From the NCBI GenBank assembly GCA_002068325.1, contig MVZH01000005.1, positions 1 through 46,430 of the forward strand: a DNA stretch of 46,430 bases, given 5' to 3'. The translations under genes were made by a program, and so were the position numbers. This document shows, piece by piece, positions 40,246 through 46,430 of the stretch. Numbering within the stretch: position 1 is the first letter of the stretch; each line of letters begins with the position of its first letter. This stretch comes from Lentisphaerae bacterium ADurb.BinA184. Its GTDB lineage: Bacteria > Verrucomicrobiota > Lentisphaeria > Oligosphaerales > MVZH01. Below the pieces are notes generated by a model. That model was not told the origin of the DNA. It searched no databases and saw only the letters and a program-made list of their open reading frames with translations.

Positions 40246-42936
40246 TCACTTCCCGCCTGACACGGGCTTGGTGAAGCGGCACTTGGGGTAGGCGCTGCAG
40301 CCGTAGAACGGCCCGCGTCGTCCGCGCCTGACCGCCAGGGGGGCGCCGCACTCGGGGCAGGGCTCGGTCGGGGCTGGCGGCAGCTCGGCGGCGGTGGTTC
40401 TGTAGTCCGGGATCTGTCCGTGGTAGCGGGCCAGCAGCTTGCCGAGGGCGCCGACCTGCCTGCGGGAGAGTGACTTGCGGGTGGTGAACTGGCGCCGGAT
40501 GGAGTCGGCGAACGCCTTGTCGTCAAAGGTGCGCGAGCGCGCTTGGCGCGGGGCCTCCCACGTCTGGATGGCGTCGAGCAGGGGGAGGAGCGGTTCAACC
40601 TCCGCGGCCGGCACGGCGTCCGCCGACGGCCCGGCGGCGGGGGCGGCCAGTCCGCAGCGGGCCGCCACCTCGTCGAACCCGGCGATCTTGTCGCGGTAGC
40701 GGGTGAACAGGTTCCCGAGGGCCTTGAGCTGGGCCGGGCTGAGGGGTCTGCCGGTTTCGGCCTGTTTGCGCAGGGAGGCGACGAACTCGCGGTCGTCGTA
40801 GGTGCGGCGGCCGCGCTTGCGGGGCGGGTCGAAGGCGACCCCGGCGAGGGCTTCGAGAAGGGCGGCGGCCTGGGTGGACGACTCGCCCGTCGGCGCCGGG
40901 GCGGCCGCGCGCTCGGCCTCGCGCTGACGGCGGGCGGCGATCACGGCTTCGAGGTCGCGGGTGATCCCCAGCCGTTCGGCGGCGGCGGCCAGCCCGGGGA
41001 TCTGGTCGCTGTAGCGGCCGGCCAGCCCGAGCAGGGCCTGCCACTGCTTGTCGGAGAGCGGCTTGCCGCCGGCCACCTGCTTCTTGAGGGACTCGAAGAA
41101 GCGTCCGTCGTCGAAGGAGCGTCCGCGGCGCTTCGTGGGTTCACTCCATCTGACCCCGTCGGGGAACACGGCGAGCAGCTCGCGCACGCGGGGGTCGGCG
41201 GGGGCGGCCAGGGCTTCGCCGGCGGGCACCCACTCGCGGAAGCGCTGGTAGAAGGCGTCGAGCATGCCGGTCAGGTCGAGGGCGCCTTCCTCGACGCGGT
41301 CGAGCTGCGTCTCCATCTCGGCGGTGAAGCCGACTTGGAACAGGTCCGGCAGGTTGCCGACGAGGTAGTCGTTGACCGCGAAGCCCAGGTCGGTCGGCAC
41401 CAGGAAGGCCTTTTCCCGCTTGACGTACAGGCGTTGCTGGATGGTCTGGACGATGGCCGCGTAGGTGGACGGGCGGCCGACGCCGTTCTGTTCGAGTTCG
41501 CGCACCAGCGAGGCTTCGCTGAAGCGCTTCGGGGGTTCGGTGAACAACTGCTTGCGGTCGAGTTTTTCGAGTTGGCAGGGCTGTCCGTCGCGGACTTCGG
41601 GCAGGGCGGCGGCGCGGTTGTCCTCGGCCATCTCATCGCCGTTGTCCTTCTGCTGGTAGACGGTGAGGTAGCCGGGGAAGACGGGGGTGACGCTGCTGGC
41701 GCGGAAGAGGTACTCGTGGGTGGCGGCCTGGCCCTGGGAGGCGACGTCAATGGTGTGTTCGACCAGGCGGGCGGGGGCCATCTGGCTGGCCACGAAGCGG
41801 TTCCAGATCAGGCGGTAGAGCCGGAGCTGGACGGGTGACAGGTGGGCGGCCATCGTCTCCGGGGTGCGGGTGACGTCGGTCGGCCGGATGGCTTCGTGGG
41901 CGGCCTGGGCCGACTGCCGCGACTTGTAGACGTTCGGCTTGTCCGGCACGAACTCCGCGCCGTAGCGCTGCCGGATGTATTCGAGGGCCGCCTGCTGCGC
42001 CTCCTGGGCCACGGCGGGCGAGTCGGTACGCATGTAGGTGATCAGCCCGGTCGCCCCGGCGCTGCCCAGCTCGACGCCTTCATAGAGCTGCTGGGCGACC
42101 TCCATGGTCTGCCGGGTGGTGAAACGCAGGTTGTTGCCGGCGGCCTGCTGCAACGTGCTGGTGATGAACGGCGGCGGCGCCCGCTGCGACTTCTCCTGCC
42201 GGCCTTGGGCGGCGACCCGGAAGGCGGCGCCTTCGAGGTCGCGCGCCAGGGCCTCGGCCACCTCGGCGTTGGGGACCTCGGGCTTCTTGCCGTCCAGTTT
42301 GTTGAGCTTGGCGTCGAACGGTCGCGGCCCGCCCTCGGGCACGAAGGTGGCGATCAGGTTCCAGTACTCCTGGGGCACGAAGCGGCGGATCTCGCGTTCG
42401 CGTTCGCAGATCAGGCGGAGGGCGACCGACTGGACGCGGCCGGCGCTGGTGCCTTTGCGGACGCTCTTCCACAACAGCGGGCTGACCTTGTAGCCGACCA
42501 GGCGGTCGAGGATGCGACGGGCCTGCTGGGCATCCACCAGGTGCATGTCGAGCTGGCCGGTCTCGGCGAAGGCGCGGGCGATCGCCGGCCGGGTGATTTC
42601 ATGGAAGGTGGCCCGCCGGAACTGTCCGCGGGTGGCGCGGGCCAGCAGCTCGTGCAGGTGCCAGGCGATGGCCTCGCCCTCGCGGTCGGGGTCGGTGGCC
42701 AGGAAGACCTCCTCGGCACCGGCGACGGCCGACTTGAGGCGGCCGAGGGTGCGTTTGCCGCTGGTGGTCAGCTGGTAGGTCGGGGCGAAATGGTTGGCGA
42801 TGTCCACCCCGAGTTTGTTCTCGGGCAGGTCGCGGACGTGGCCCATGCAGGCCAGCACCTCGGCCTCGCCGCCGAGGAAGCGGGTGATGGTGCGGGCCTT
42901 GGTCGGCGACTCGACGATGACGACGCGCTTGCTCAT
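40246..42936 (-). CDS. topA: DNA topoisomerase I with three-fold repeated C-terminal domain
   Basis: 896 residues; ATG with AAGGA upstream. Toprim motifs VESPTKARTI (~9) and DPDREGEAIAWH (~82), active-site Tyr in GLITYMRTDS (~300). The catalytic core resembles ordinary bacterial TopA to ~590. The tail instead of multiple zinc ribbons holds three related units starting near 595, 702 and 792: R-G-R-S-F-D-D, R-R-T-Y-D-D, S-R-T-F-D-D, each followed by F..S(L/I)..Q and L-S-x-x-Q-x-x-A-L. One C4 zinc finger (CPEC...C-SAYPKC, ~859-886) closes the protein. Relaxes negative supercoils. Confidence 0.95.
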   Translation of the reverse strand: MSKRVVIVESPTKARTITRFLGGEAEVLACMGHVRDLPENKLGVDIANHFAPTYQLTTSGKRTLGRLKSAVAGAEEVFLATDPDREGEAIAWHLHELLARATRGQFRRATFHEITRPAIARAFAETGQLDMHLVDAQQARRILDRLVGYKVSPLLWKSVRKGTSAGRVQSVALRLICEREREIRRFVPQEYWNLIATFVPEGGPRPFDAKLNKLDGKKPEVPNAEVAEALARDLEGAAFRVAAQGRQEKSQRAPPPFITSTLQQAAGNNLRFTTRQTMEVAQQLYEGVELGSAGATGLITYMRTDSPAVAQEAQQAALEYIRQRYGAEFVPDKPNVYKSRQSAQAAHEAIRPTDVTRTPETMAAHLSPVQLRLYRLIWNRFVASQMAPARLVEHTIDVASQGQAATHEYLFRASSVTPVFPGYLTVYQQKDNGDEMAEDNRAAALPEVRDGQPCQLEKLDRKQLFTEPPKRFSEASLVRELEQNGVGRPSTYAAIVQTIQQRLYVKREKAFLVPTDLGFAVNDYLVGNLPDLFQVGFTAEMETQLDRVEEGALDLTGMLDAFYQRFREWVPAGEALAAPADPRVRELLAVFPDGVRWSEPTKRRGRSFDDGRFFESLKKQVAGGKPLSDKQWQALLGLAGRYSDQIPGLAAAAERLGITRDLEAVIAARRQREAERAAAPAPTGESSTQAAALLEALAGVAFDPPRKRGRRTYDDREFVASLRKQAETGRPLSPAQLKALGNLFTRYRDKIAGFDEVAARCGLAAPAAGPSADAVPAAEVEPLLPLLDAIQTWEAPRQARSRTFDDKAFADSIRRQFTTRKSLSRRQVGALGKLLARYHGQIPDYRTTAAELPPAPTEPCPECGAPLAVRRGRRGPFYGCSAYPKCRFTKPVSGGK

Positions 42937-42984
42937 GGAATGGCTGTCCTTCCTGTCAGATGCCGGCCGCGCCGGCGGCCGTGC

Positions 42985-44139
42985 CTATCCCGCCACGCCG
43001 GTGCCGCGGACGCGCATGACGCGTTTGCCGGGCAGCTGGCGGACGAGGCGGCGCAGTTCGAGGTTGAAGAGGGCGCGCAGCACCTCGGGCACGGGGCTGT
43101 GCGCGGCCACGACCACGTTGTCAATGCTCTCCTCGCCGGCTTCGAGCAGGTCGAGGATGCGGTGTTCGAGTTCGCTCAGACCGGTGTCCGCGGCCCCGGT
43201 TCCGGCGGGTTCCCCGTCGGCGGGGGCGGCGGCCGGGGGCAGGGTCGGCGCCTCGAAGCCCGGCAGCATGGCGAATTCTTCGAGGACGTCCTGGAAGGTC
43301 TCGACCAGCTTGGCACCTTCCTTGATGAGGCCGTGGCAGCCGCGCGACTGCGGCGAGTCCACCCGTCCGGGGACGGCGAAGACGAGCCGGTTCTGGTCGG
43401 CGGCCTGGGCGGCGGTGATCAGGGAGCCGCTCTTGGTTCCGGCCTCGACGACGACGGTTCCGCGGCTGATGCCGGAGATGACGCGGTTGCGCATGGGGAA
43501 GGTTCGCCGGTTGGGGGCGTAGTCCATGGGGAACTCGGAGAGGACCGCGCCCCTCTCGGTGATGCGGCGGGCGAGGGCGAGGTTTTCCTGCGGGTAGATG
43601 CGTCCGAGGCCGCTGCCGATGACGGCGAGGGTGCGGCCGCCGAGGCGGACGACGGCCTCGTGGGCGGCGGTATCGATGCCGCGCGCCAGTCCGGAGACGA
43701 CGCTCCAGCCGGTCATGACCGCGGCCCCGGCCAGTTCCTCGGCCATGTGGACGCCGTAGGCGGTGGTGTGGCGGGAGCCGACGATGGCGATCGAGGTGCG
43801 GCTCAGGCGCAGGGCTTCGCGGTCGCCGCGCACGTACAGGGCCAGCGGCGGGTCATGGATCTCGCGCAGCAACGGCGGGTAGGCGTCGTCCAGCGGGGTG
43901 ACGATCTGGACCCCGGCCCGCTCGACCCGCGCCAGCTCGGCCGACAGGTCGCACAGCGACGCCCAGTTGGCGATGCTGTCGGCGACCTTTTCGCCGACGC
44001 CGCGGATGCGCAGCAGCTCGGCGCGGGGGGCGGCGAGGATGGCGGCCGGGGTCTCGTAGAAGGTGAGCAGTTCGGCGACGCGGACCGGGCCGATGTCGGG
44101 CAGGTAGTTCAGGATGATGTAGGCGTCACGCGCTTCCAC
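42985..44139 (-). CDS. dprA: DNA-processing protein DprA
   Basis: 384 residues from a GTG with GGAGG 5 nt upstream, overlapping the aroB 3' end by 14 nt. N-terminal helix-hairpin-helix (LLRIRGVGEKVADSI), Rossmann-like core (IAIVGSRHTTAYG, VVSGLARGIDTAAHEA, LAVIGSGLGRIYPQEN, FPMRNRVISGISRGTVVVEA, SGSLITAAQAADQNR) and a C-terminal winged-helix domain. Loads RecA onto incoming ssDNA during transformation. Suggests competence potential. Confidence 0.95.
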   Translation of the reverse strand: MEARDAYIILNYLPDIGPVRVAELLTFYETPAAILAAPRAELLRIRGVGEKVADSIANWASLCDLSAELARVERAGVQIVTPLDDAYPPLLREIHDPPLALYVRGDREALRLSRTSIAIVGSRHTTAYGVHMAEELAGAAVMTGWSVVSGLARGIDTAAHEAVVRLGGRTLAVIGSGLGRIYPQENLALARRITERGAVLSEFPMDYAPNRRTFPMRNRVISGISRGTVVVEAGTKSGSLITAAQAADQNRLVFAVPGRVDSPQSRGCHGLIKEGAKLVETFQDVLEEFAMLPGFEAPTLPPAAAPADGEPAGTGAADTGLSELEHRILDLLEAGEESIDNVVVAAHSPVPEVLRALFNLELRRLVRQLPGKRVMRVRGTGVAG

Positions 44140-45235
44140 GGCGGCCTCCGATCACCTGGCGGACGAGGGATTCGTCGGGGTCGGCGACGACTTCGACGCG
44201 GCCGATGTCCGTCGGCAGCACCAACCTGAGCCGGCCGCCGCGGCTCTTCTTGTCGCGCCGCATGGCGTCGAGCATGCGGTCGGCGGTGAGGCGCGGGTCA
44301 TCGAGGCGCACCGGCAGGTGCAGTGCCGTGAGGAGGCGTTCCTGTTCGGCGGCGGCGGCGGGCGGGAGGCGGCCGAGGGCGACGGCGAGGTCGGCGGCCA
44401 TGGCCATGCCGACGGCGACGGCCTCGCCGTGGTTGAGGCCGGTATAGCCGCCGAGGGCCTCGATGGCGTGGCCGAAGGTATGCCCGTAGTTGAGGATGAC
44501 GCGGCGGCCGCTCTCCTCGCGCTCGTCGGCGCCGACCACCTCGGCCTTCAGCTGGCAGCAGCGTGCCACAATGTCCTCGATCAGCGCGGGGTCGCCGGCC
44601 AGCAGGGGGCCGGTCTCCGACGCCAGGCGGCGGAAGAGCGCGGCGTCCAGGCTCATGCCGTACTTGACGATTTCGGCCAGGCCGCAGCGCCACTCGCGCG
44701 GCGGCAGGGTTCCGAGGCACGCGAGGTCGGCGAGCACGAGGACGGGCTGGTGGAAGGCGCCGACTAGGTTCTTGCCCTCGGGCAGATCAACGCCGACCTT
44801 GCCGCCGACGCTGCTGTCGACCATGGCCAGGAGGCTGGTCGGCATCTGCACCAGCATGATGCCGCGCAGGAAGGTGGCGGCCACGAACCCGGCCACGTCG
44901 CCGGCGACCCCACCGCCGAGGGCGACGACGGCCGAGGTGCGGTCGAGGCCGGCGGCGACGGCCTCGCGGTACAGCCCGGCCACGGTGTCAAGGGTCTTGG
45001 CCGCTTCGCCGGCCGGGAAGACGGCGGCCCGCACCGCCACGGCGCCGGCGGCTTCGAGCGCGCGCCGCGCGGCCGCACCGTACAGCGGCCCGACTTGCGA
45101 GTCGCTGATGACGAGGCAGGCACGGCCGGCCACGGCGGCCCGCAGGGCCTGCCCGGCTTCAGGGCACGCGAGCGTTTCACGCCCGATGCAGACCGGGTAG
45201 GAGGCGGATGTTGTGATGACCGTCAGTTGCCGCAT
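44126..45235 (-). CDS. aroB: 3-dehydroquinate synthase
   Basis: 369 residues. NAD-binding GGGVAGDVAGFVAATFLRG, substrate/metal motifs PTSLLAMVDSSVGGKVGVD, KYGMSLD, RRVILNYGHTFGHAIE and GLNHGEAVAVGM, then MRRDKKSRGGRLRLVLP. Converts DAHP to 3-dehydroquinate in the shikimate pathway. Length is typical. Translationally coupled with dprA through an overlap, though the pathways are unrelated. Confidence 0.96.
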   Translation of the reverse strand: MRQLTVITTSASYPVCIGRETLACPEAGQALRAAVAGRACLVISDSQVGPLYGAAARRALEAAGAVAVRAAVFPAGEAAKTLDTVAGLYREAVAAGLDRTSAVVALGGGVAGDVAGFVAATFLRGIMLVQMPTSLLAMVDSSVGGKVGVDLPEGKNLVGAFHQPVLVLADLACLGTLPPREWRCGLAEIVKYGMSLDAALFRRLASETGPLLAGDPALIEDIVARCCQLKAEVVGADEREESGRRVILNYGHTFGHAIEALGGYTGLNHGEAVAVGMAMAADLAVALGRLPPAAAAEQERLLTALHLPVRLDDPRLTADRMLDAMRRDKKSRGGRLRLVLPTDIGRVEVVADPDESLVRQVIGGRRGSA

Positions 45236-45305
45236 CGCGTCTCAATTTTCGTGGCAGGATCCGGAGCCGTCCTTGGCCTGGGGCACAGAGAAGCAAACAC
45301 AAAGT

Positions 45306-45333
45306 AACATACACATATTCGGTTATGATGCAA
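45306..45333 (-). promoter_or_regulatory. Promoter of aroB
   Basis: TTGCAT (45328-45333 on the minus strand), 16 bp, TATGTT (45306-45311). The leader is about 65 nt. The surrounding stretch is AT-richer than average. Confidence 0.55.
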
Positions 45334-45419
45334 GCCGCTCCAAAATGGCGCCCACGGCATCGCGGCGGGCGGCTCGCGTGGGCGTAGGCGCGCACACCCG
45401 GAATGTAGCCCACCGCCGT

Positions 45420-45448
45420 TTGCCAATGCAAGGCCGGCGGGCTAGATT
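45420..45448 (+). promoter_or_regulatory. Promoter of the FN3 secreted protein gene
   Basis: TTGCCA (45420-45425), 17 bp, TAGATT (45443-45448). The gap 45236-45533 otherwise holds only this and the divergent aroB promoter. Confidence 0.6.
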
Positions 45449-45533
45449 CGTTCATGCTATCCTGCAAGCACTCCGGGTGCACAGCCATTGGTCTGGATTC
45501 CTGCCCTTCCCCCAACGACAAGGAGGTGTTGGT

Positions 45534-46430
45534 ATGGTTACGCCTAGTGAGTTCATGTGGTCGCGAGTCCGGTTCGGCAACGGCAGTGAGCCAAAGCAAA
45601 GGAGTGTGGTGATGAAGCGCATGGTGGTTGTGGTAATGGCGGCGGCGGCAGTTCTCGCGGTGATGGTTGGCCTGATCGAGGCGCGGGCGGCGACCGCGCC
45701 GACGGGGCTGGCGGCCAGCTGGGGGACCGACACCCAGATCAACCTGAACTGGACGGACACGCCGGACGAGACGGGCTACTACGTCTATCGACTCCGGCCC
45801 GTGCCCCTGAGCGCCGGTACGGTTAGCTCGGGTACCGCTGACGGCGCCGTCTCGTGGGCCGAACCGGCCAAGACGTTCGACGGCAACTACGGCAGCGGCA
45901 CTTACACCCAGGGCGGTGCGAACTGGACCAGCAGCGACTGGATTGAGGTCACCCTCAACTCGCCGGCCTACGTGGGGGCCGTCGGCGTGTTCCAGACCGA
46001 CAAGCTCGACCACCCGAACTGGTCCCGCAACGACTACCGGGTCAGTTTCGACGGCGGGGCGACGACGGCTGCCAGTGGCTCCTTCAACAGCCTCGCGGGC
46101 GGCCGTGTCCCCTACTTCCCCCTGTACGCGGGGACGCCCGTGCTCACCTCGACGGTCCGTGTCGCACTCGAGGGGGGGACGACGGATGCCCGGTCGGCCA
46201 TGACCGAGATCGACATCTGGGAATACGAACGCGTCGCAGACCTGCCGGCCGGCACCACGAGCTTCCAGGACGGCAGCCGCAACGTCGGCCAGTCCTACGC
46301 CTACTACGTCACGGCCTATGACGGCAGCAGCCAAAGCTCCCTCTCGAACCTGGCCACCATCAAGGCCGGTGACCGCGATGACAGCAATAGTGGCGACACC
46401 ACGGCCGTCTCTGCCAGCCTCTGGCGCGGG
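45534..46430 (+). CDS. Secreted protein with an FN3 domain interrupted by an inserted beta domain, partial
   Basis: 299 visible codons, running off the right edge. Two starts have good ribosome sites: ATG 45534 (AAGGAGG, 7 nt) and ATG 45612 (AAAGGAG, 8 nt), in the same frame; the signal peptide (MVVVVMAAAAVLAVMVGLIE) follows either. Mature N-terminus APTGLAASWGTDTQINLNW, DETGYYVYR is the front half of an FN3 domain. An inserted ~140-residue beta-rich domain follows (WIEVTLNSPAYVGAVGVFQ, YRVSFDGGATT, MTEIDIWEYE), then the FN3 back half VGQSYAYYVTAYDGSSQSS. Probably a surface or secreted protein. Confidence 0.65.
   Translation, partial: MVTPSEFMWSRVRFGNGSEPKQRSVVMKRMVVVVMAAAAVLAVMVGLIEARAATAPTGLAASWGTDTQINLNWTDTPDETGYYVYRLRPVPLSAGTVSSGTADGAVSWAEPAKTFDGNYGSGTYTQGGANWTSSDWIEVTLNSPAYVGAVGVFQTDKLDHPNWSRNDYRVSFDGGATTAASGSFNSLAGGRVPYFPLYAGTPVLTSTVRVALEGGTTDARSAMTEIDIWEYERVADLPAGTTSFQDGSRNVGQSYAYYVTAYDGSSQSSLSNLATIKAGDRDDSNSGDTTAVSASLWRG

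Noticed and set aside
41842..44229. 795-codon plus-strand frame opposite topA and dprA
   Set aside because: It is antisense to two confidently identified genes with full motif sets; its composition is Gly/Ala/Asp-rich shadow text.

Overview
The window is GC-rich and tightly packed. It looks like a chromosomal segment of a PVC-superphylum bacterium, most likely Kiritimatiellota or Lentisphaerota. The clues are a pseudopilin-like protein with the [20 protein letters not shown] leader and an H-x9-DG tail, two uroporphyrinogen-decarboxylase-like proteins, several unusual glycoside-hydrolase-type proteins, and many small intergenic and intragenic repeats. No rRNA, CRISPR array or transposase was seen. 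The taxonomic placement is inference from style, not from a marker tree.

Layout. 1-3.83 kb is accessory DNA: a DnaN-like clamp (cut by the window edge) and RadC on the minus strand, diverging from an excisionase-type HTH protein and a P4/D5-type primase-helicase. It ends at a terminator and a tRNA-Gly(CCC) with a duplicated 3' end nearby. 4.4-11.4 kb is core: a secreted transglutaminase-fold protein, pyrE, a membrane HELTH peptidase, metX-metW, a single-domain response regulator and ssb. 11.5-16.9 kb holds a LarA-like protein, a GHMP-kinase/GalU-like fusion, rpe and recX. A VapBC-type pair follows at 16.9-17.6 kb.

17.7-33.3 kb is a glycan-metabolism neighbourhood: two URO-D-like proteins, a GH109-like oxidoreductase-fold protein, a GntR/LacI-hybrid regulator diverging from a very large secreted CBM9-type hydrolase, a second secreted TIM-barrel-type protein, a pseudopilin-like protein and a WLDAS-type secreted protein. 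It is interrupted by a thioesterase/cmk pair and followed by a DUF374 acyltransferase. 33.3-46.4 kb returns mostly to housekeeping: a metallophosphoesterase overlapping rimO, a DUF4143 ATPase, ruvC, a GH20-like hexosaminidase, then topA, dprA and aroB on the minus strand, and finally a secreted FN3 protein cut by the right edge.

The most unusual features are as follows. (1) A near-palindromic 15-mer, TTGCGGAGTCCGCAA, occurs about ten times between 11.7 and 39.6 kb. Every copy lies inside a coding sequence and in the same codon phase, so it always encodes an A-E/D-S-A type peptide. (2) Four intergenic arrays have an exact 7-bp period, three of them tied to a GC-rich inverted repeat. (3) An element of paired hairpins carries compensatory stem changes. 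(4) TopA has a three-fold repeated C-terminal domain. (5) A sugar kinase is fused to a nucleotidylyltransferase. (6) Three genes have a -10 box 6-7 bp before the ATG, implying leaderless mRNAs.

Recurrent promoter-like sequences (TTGCCA or TTGACA, 16-17 bp, TATRNT) suggest an ordinary sigma-70-type housekeeping promoter. All functions are read from sequence motifs; no search was run.
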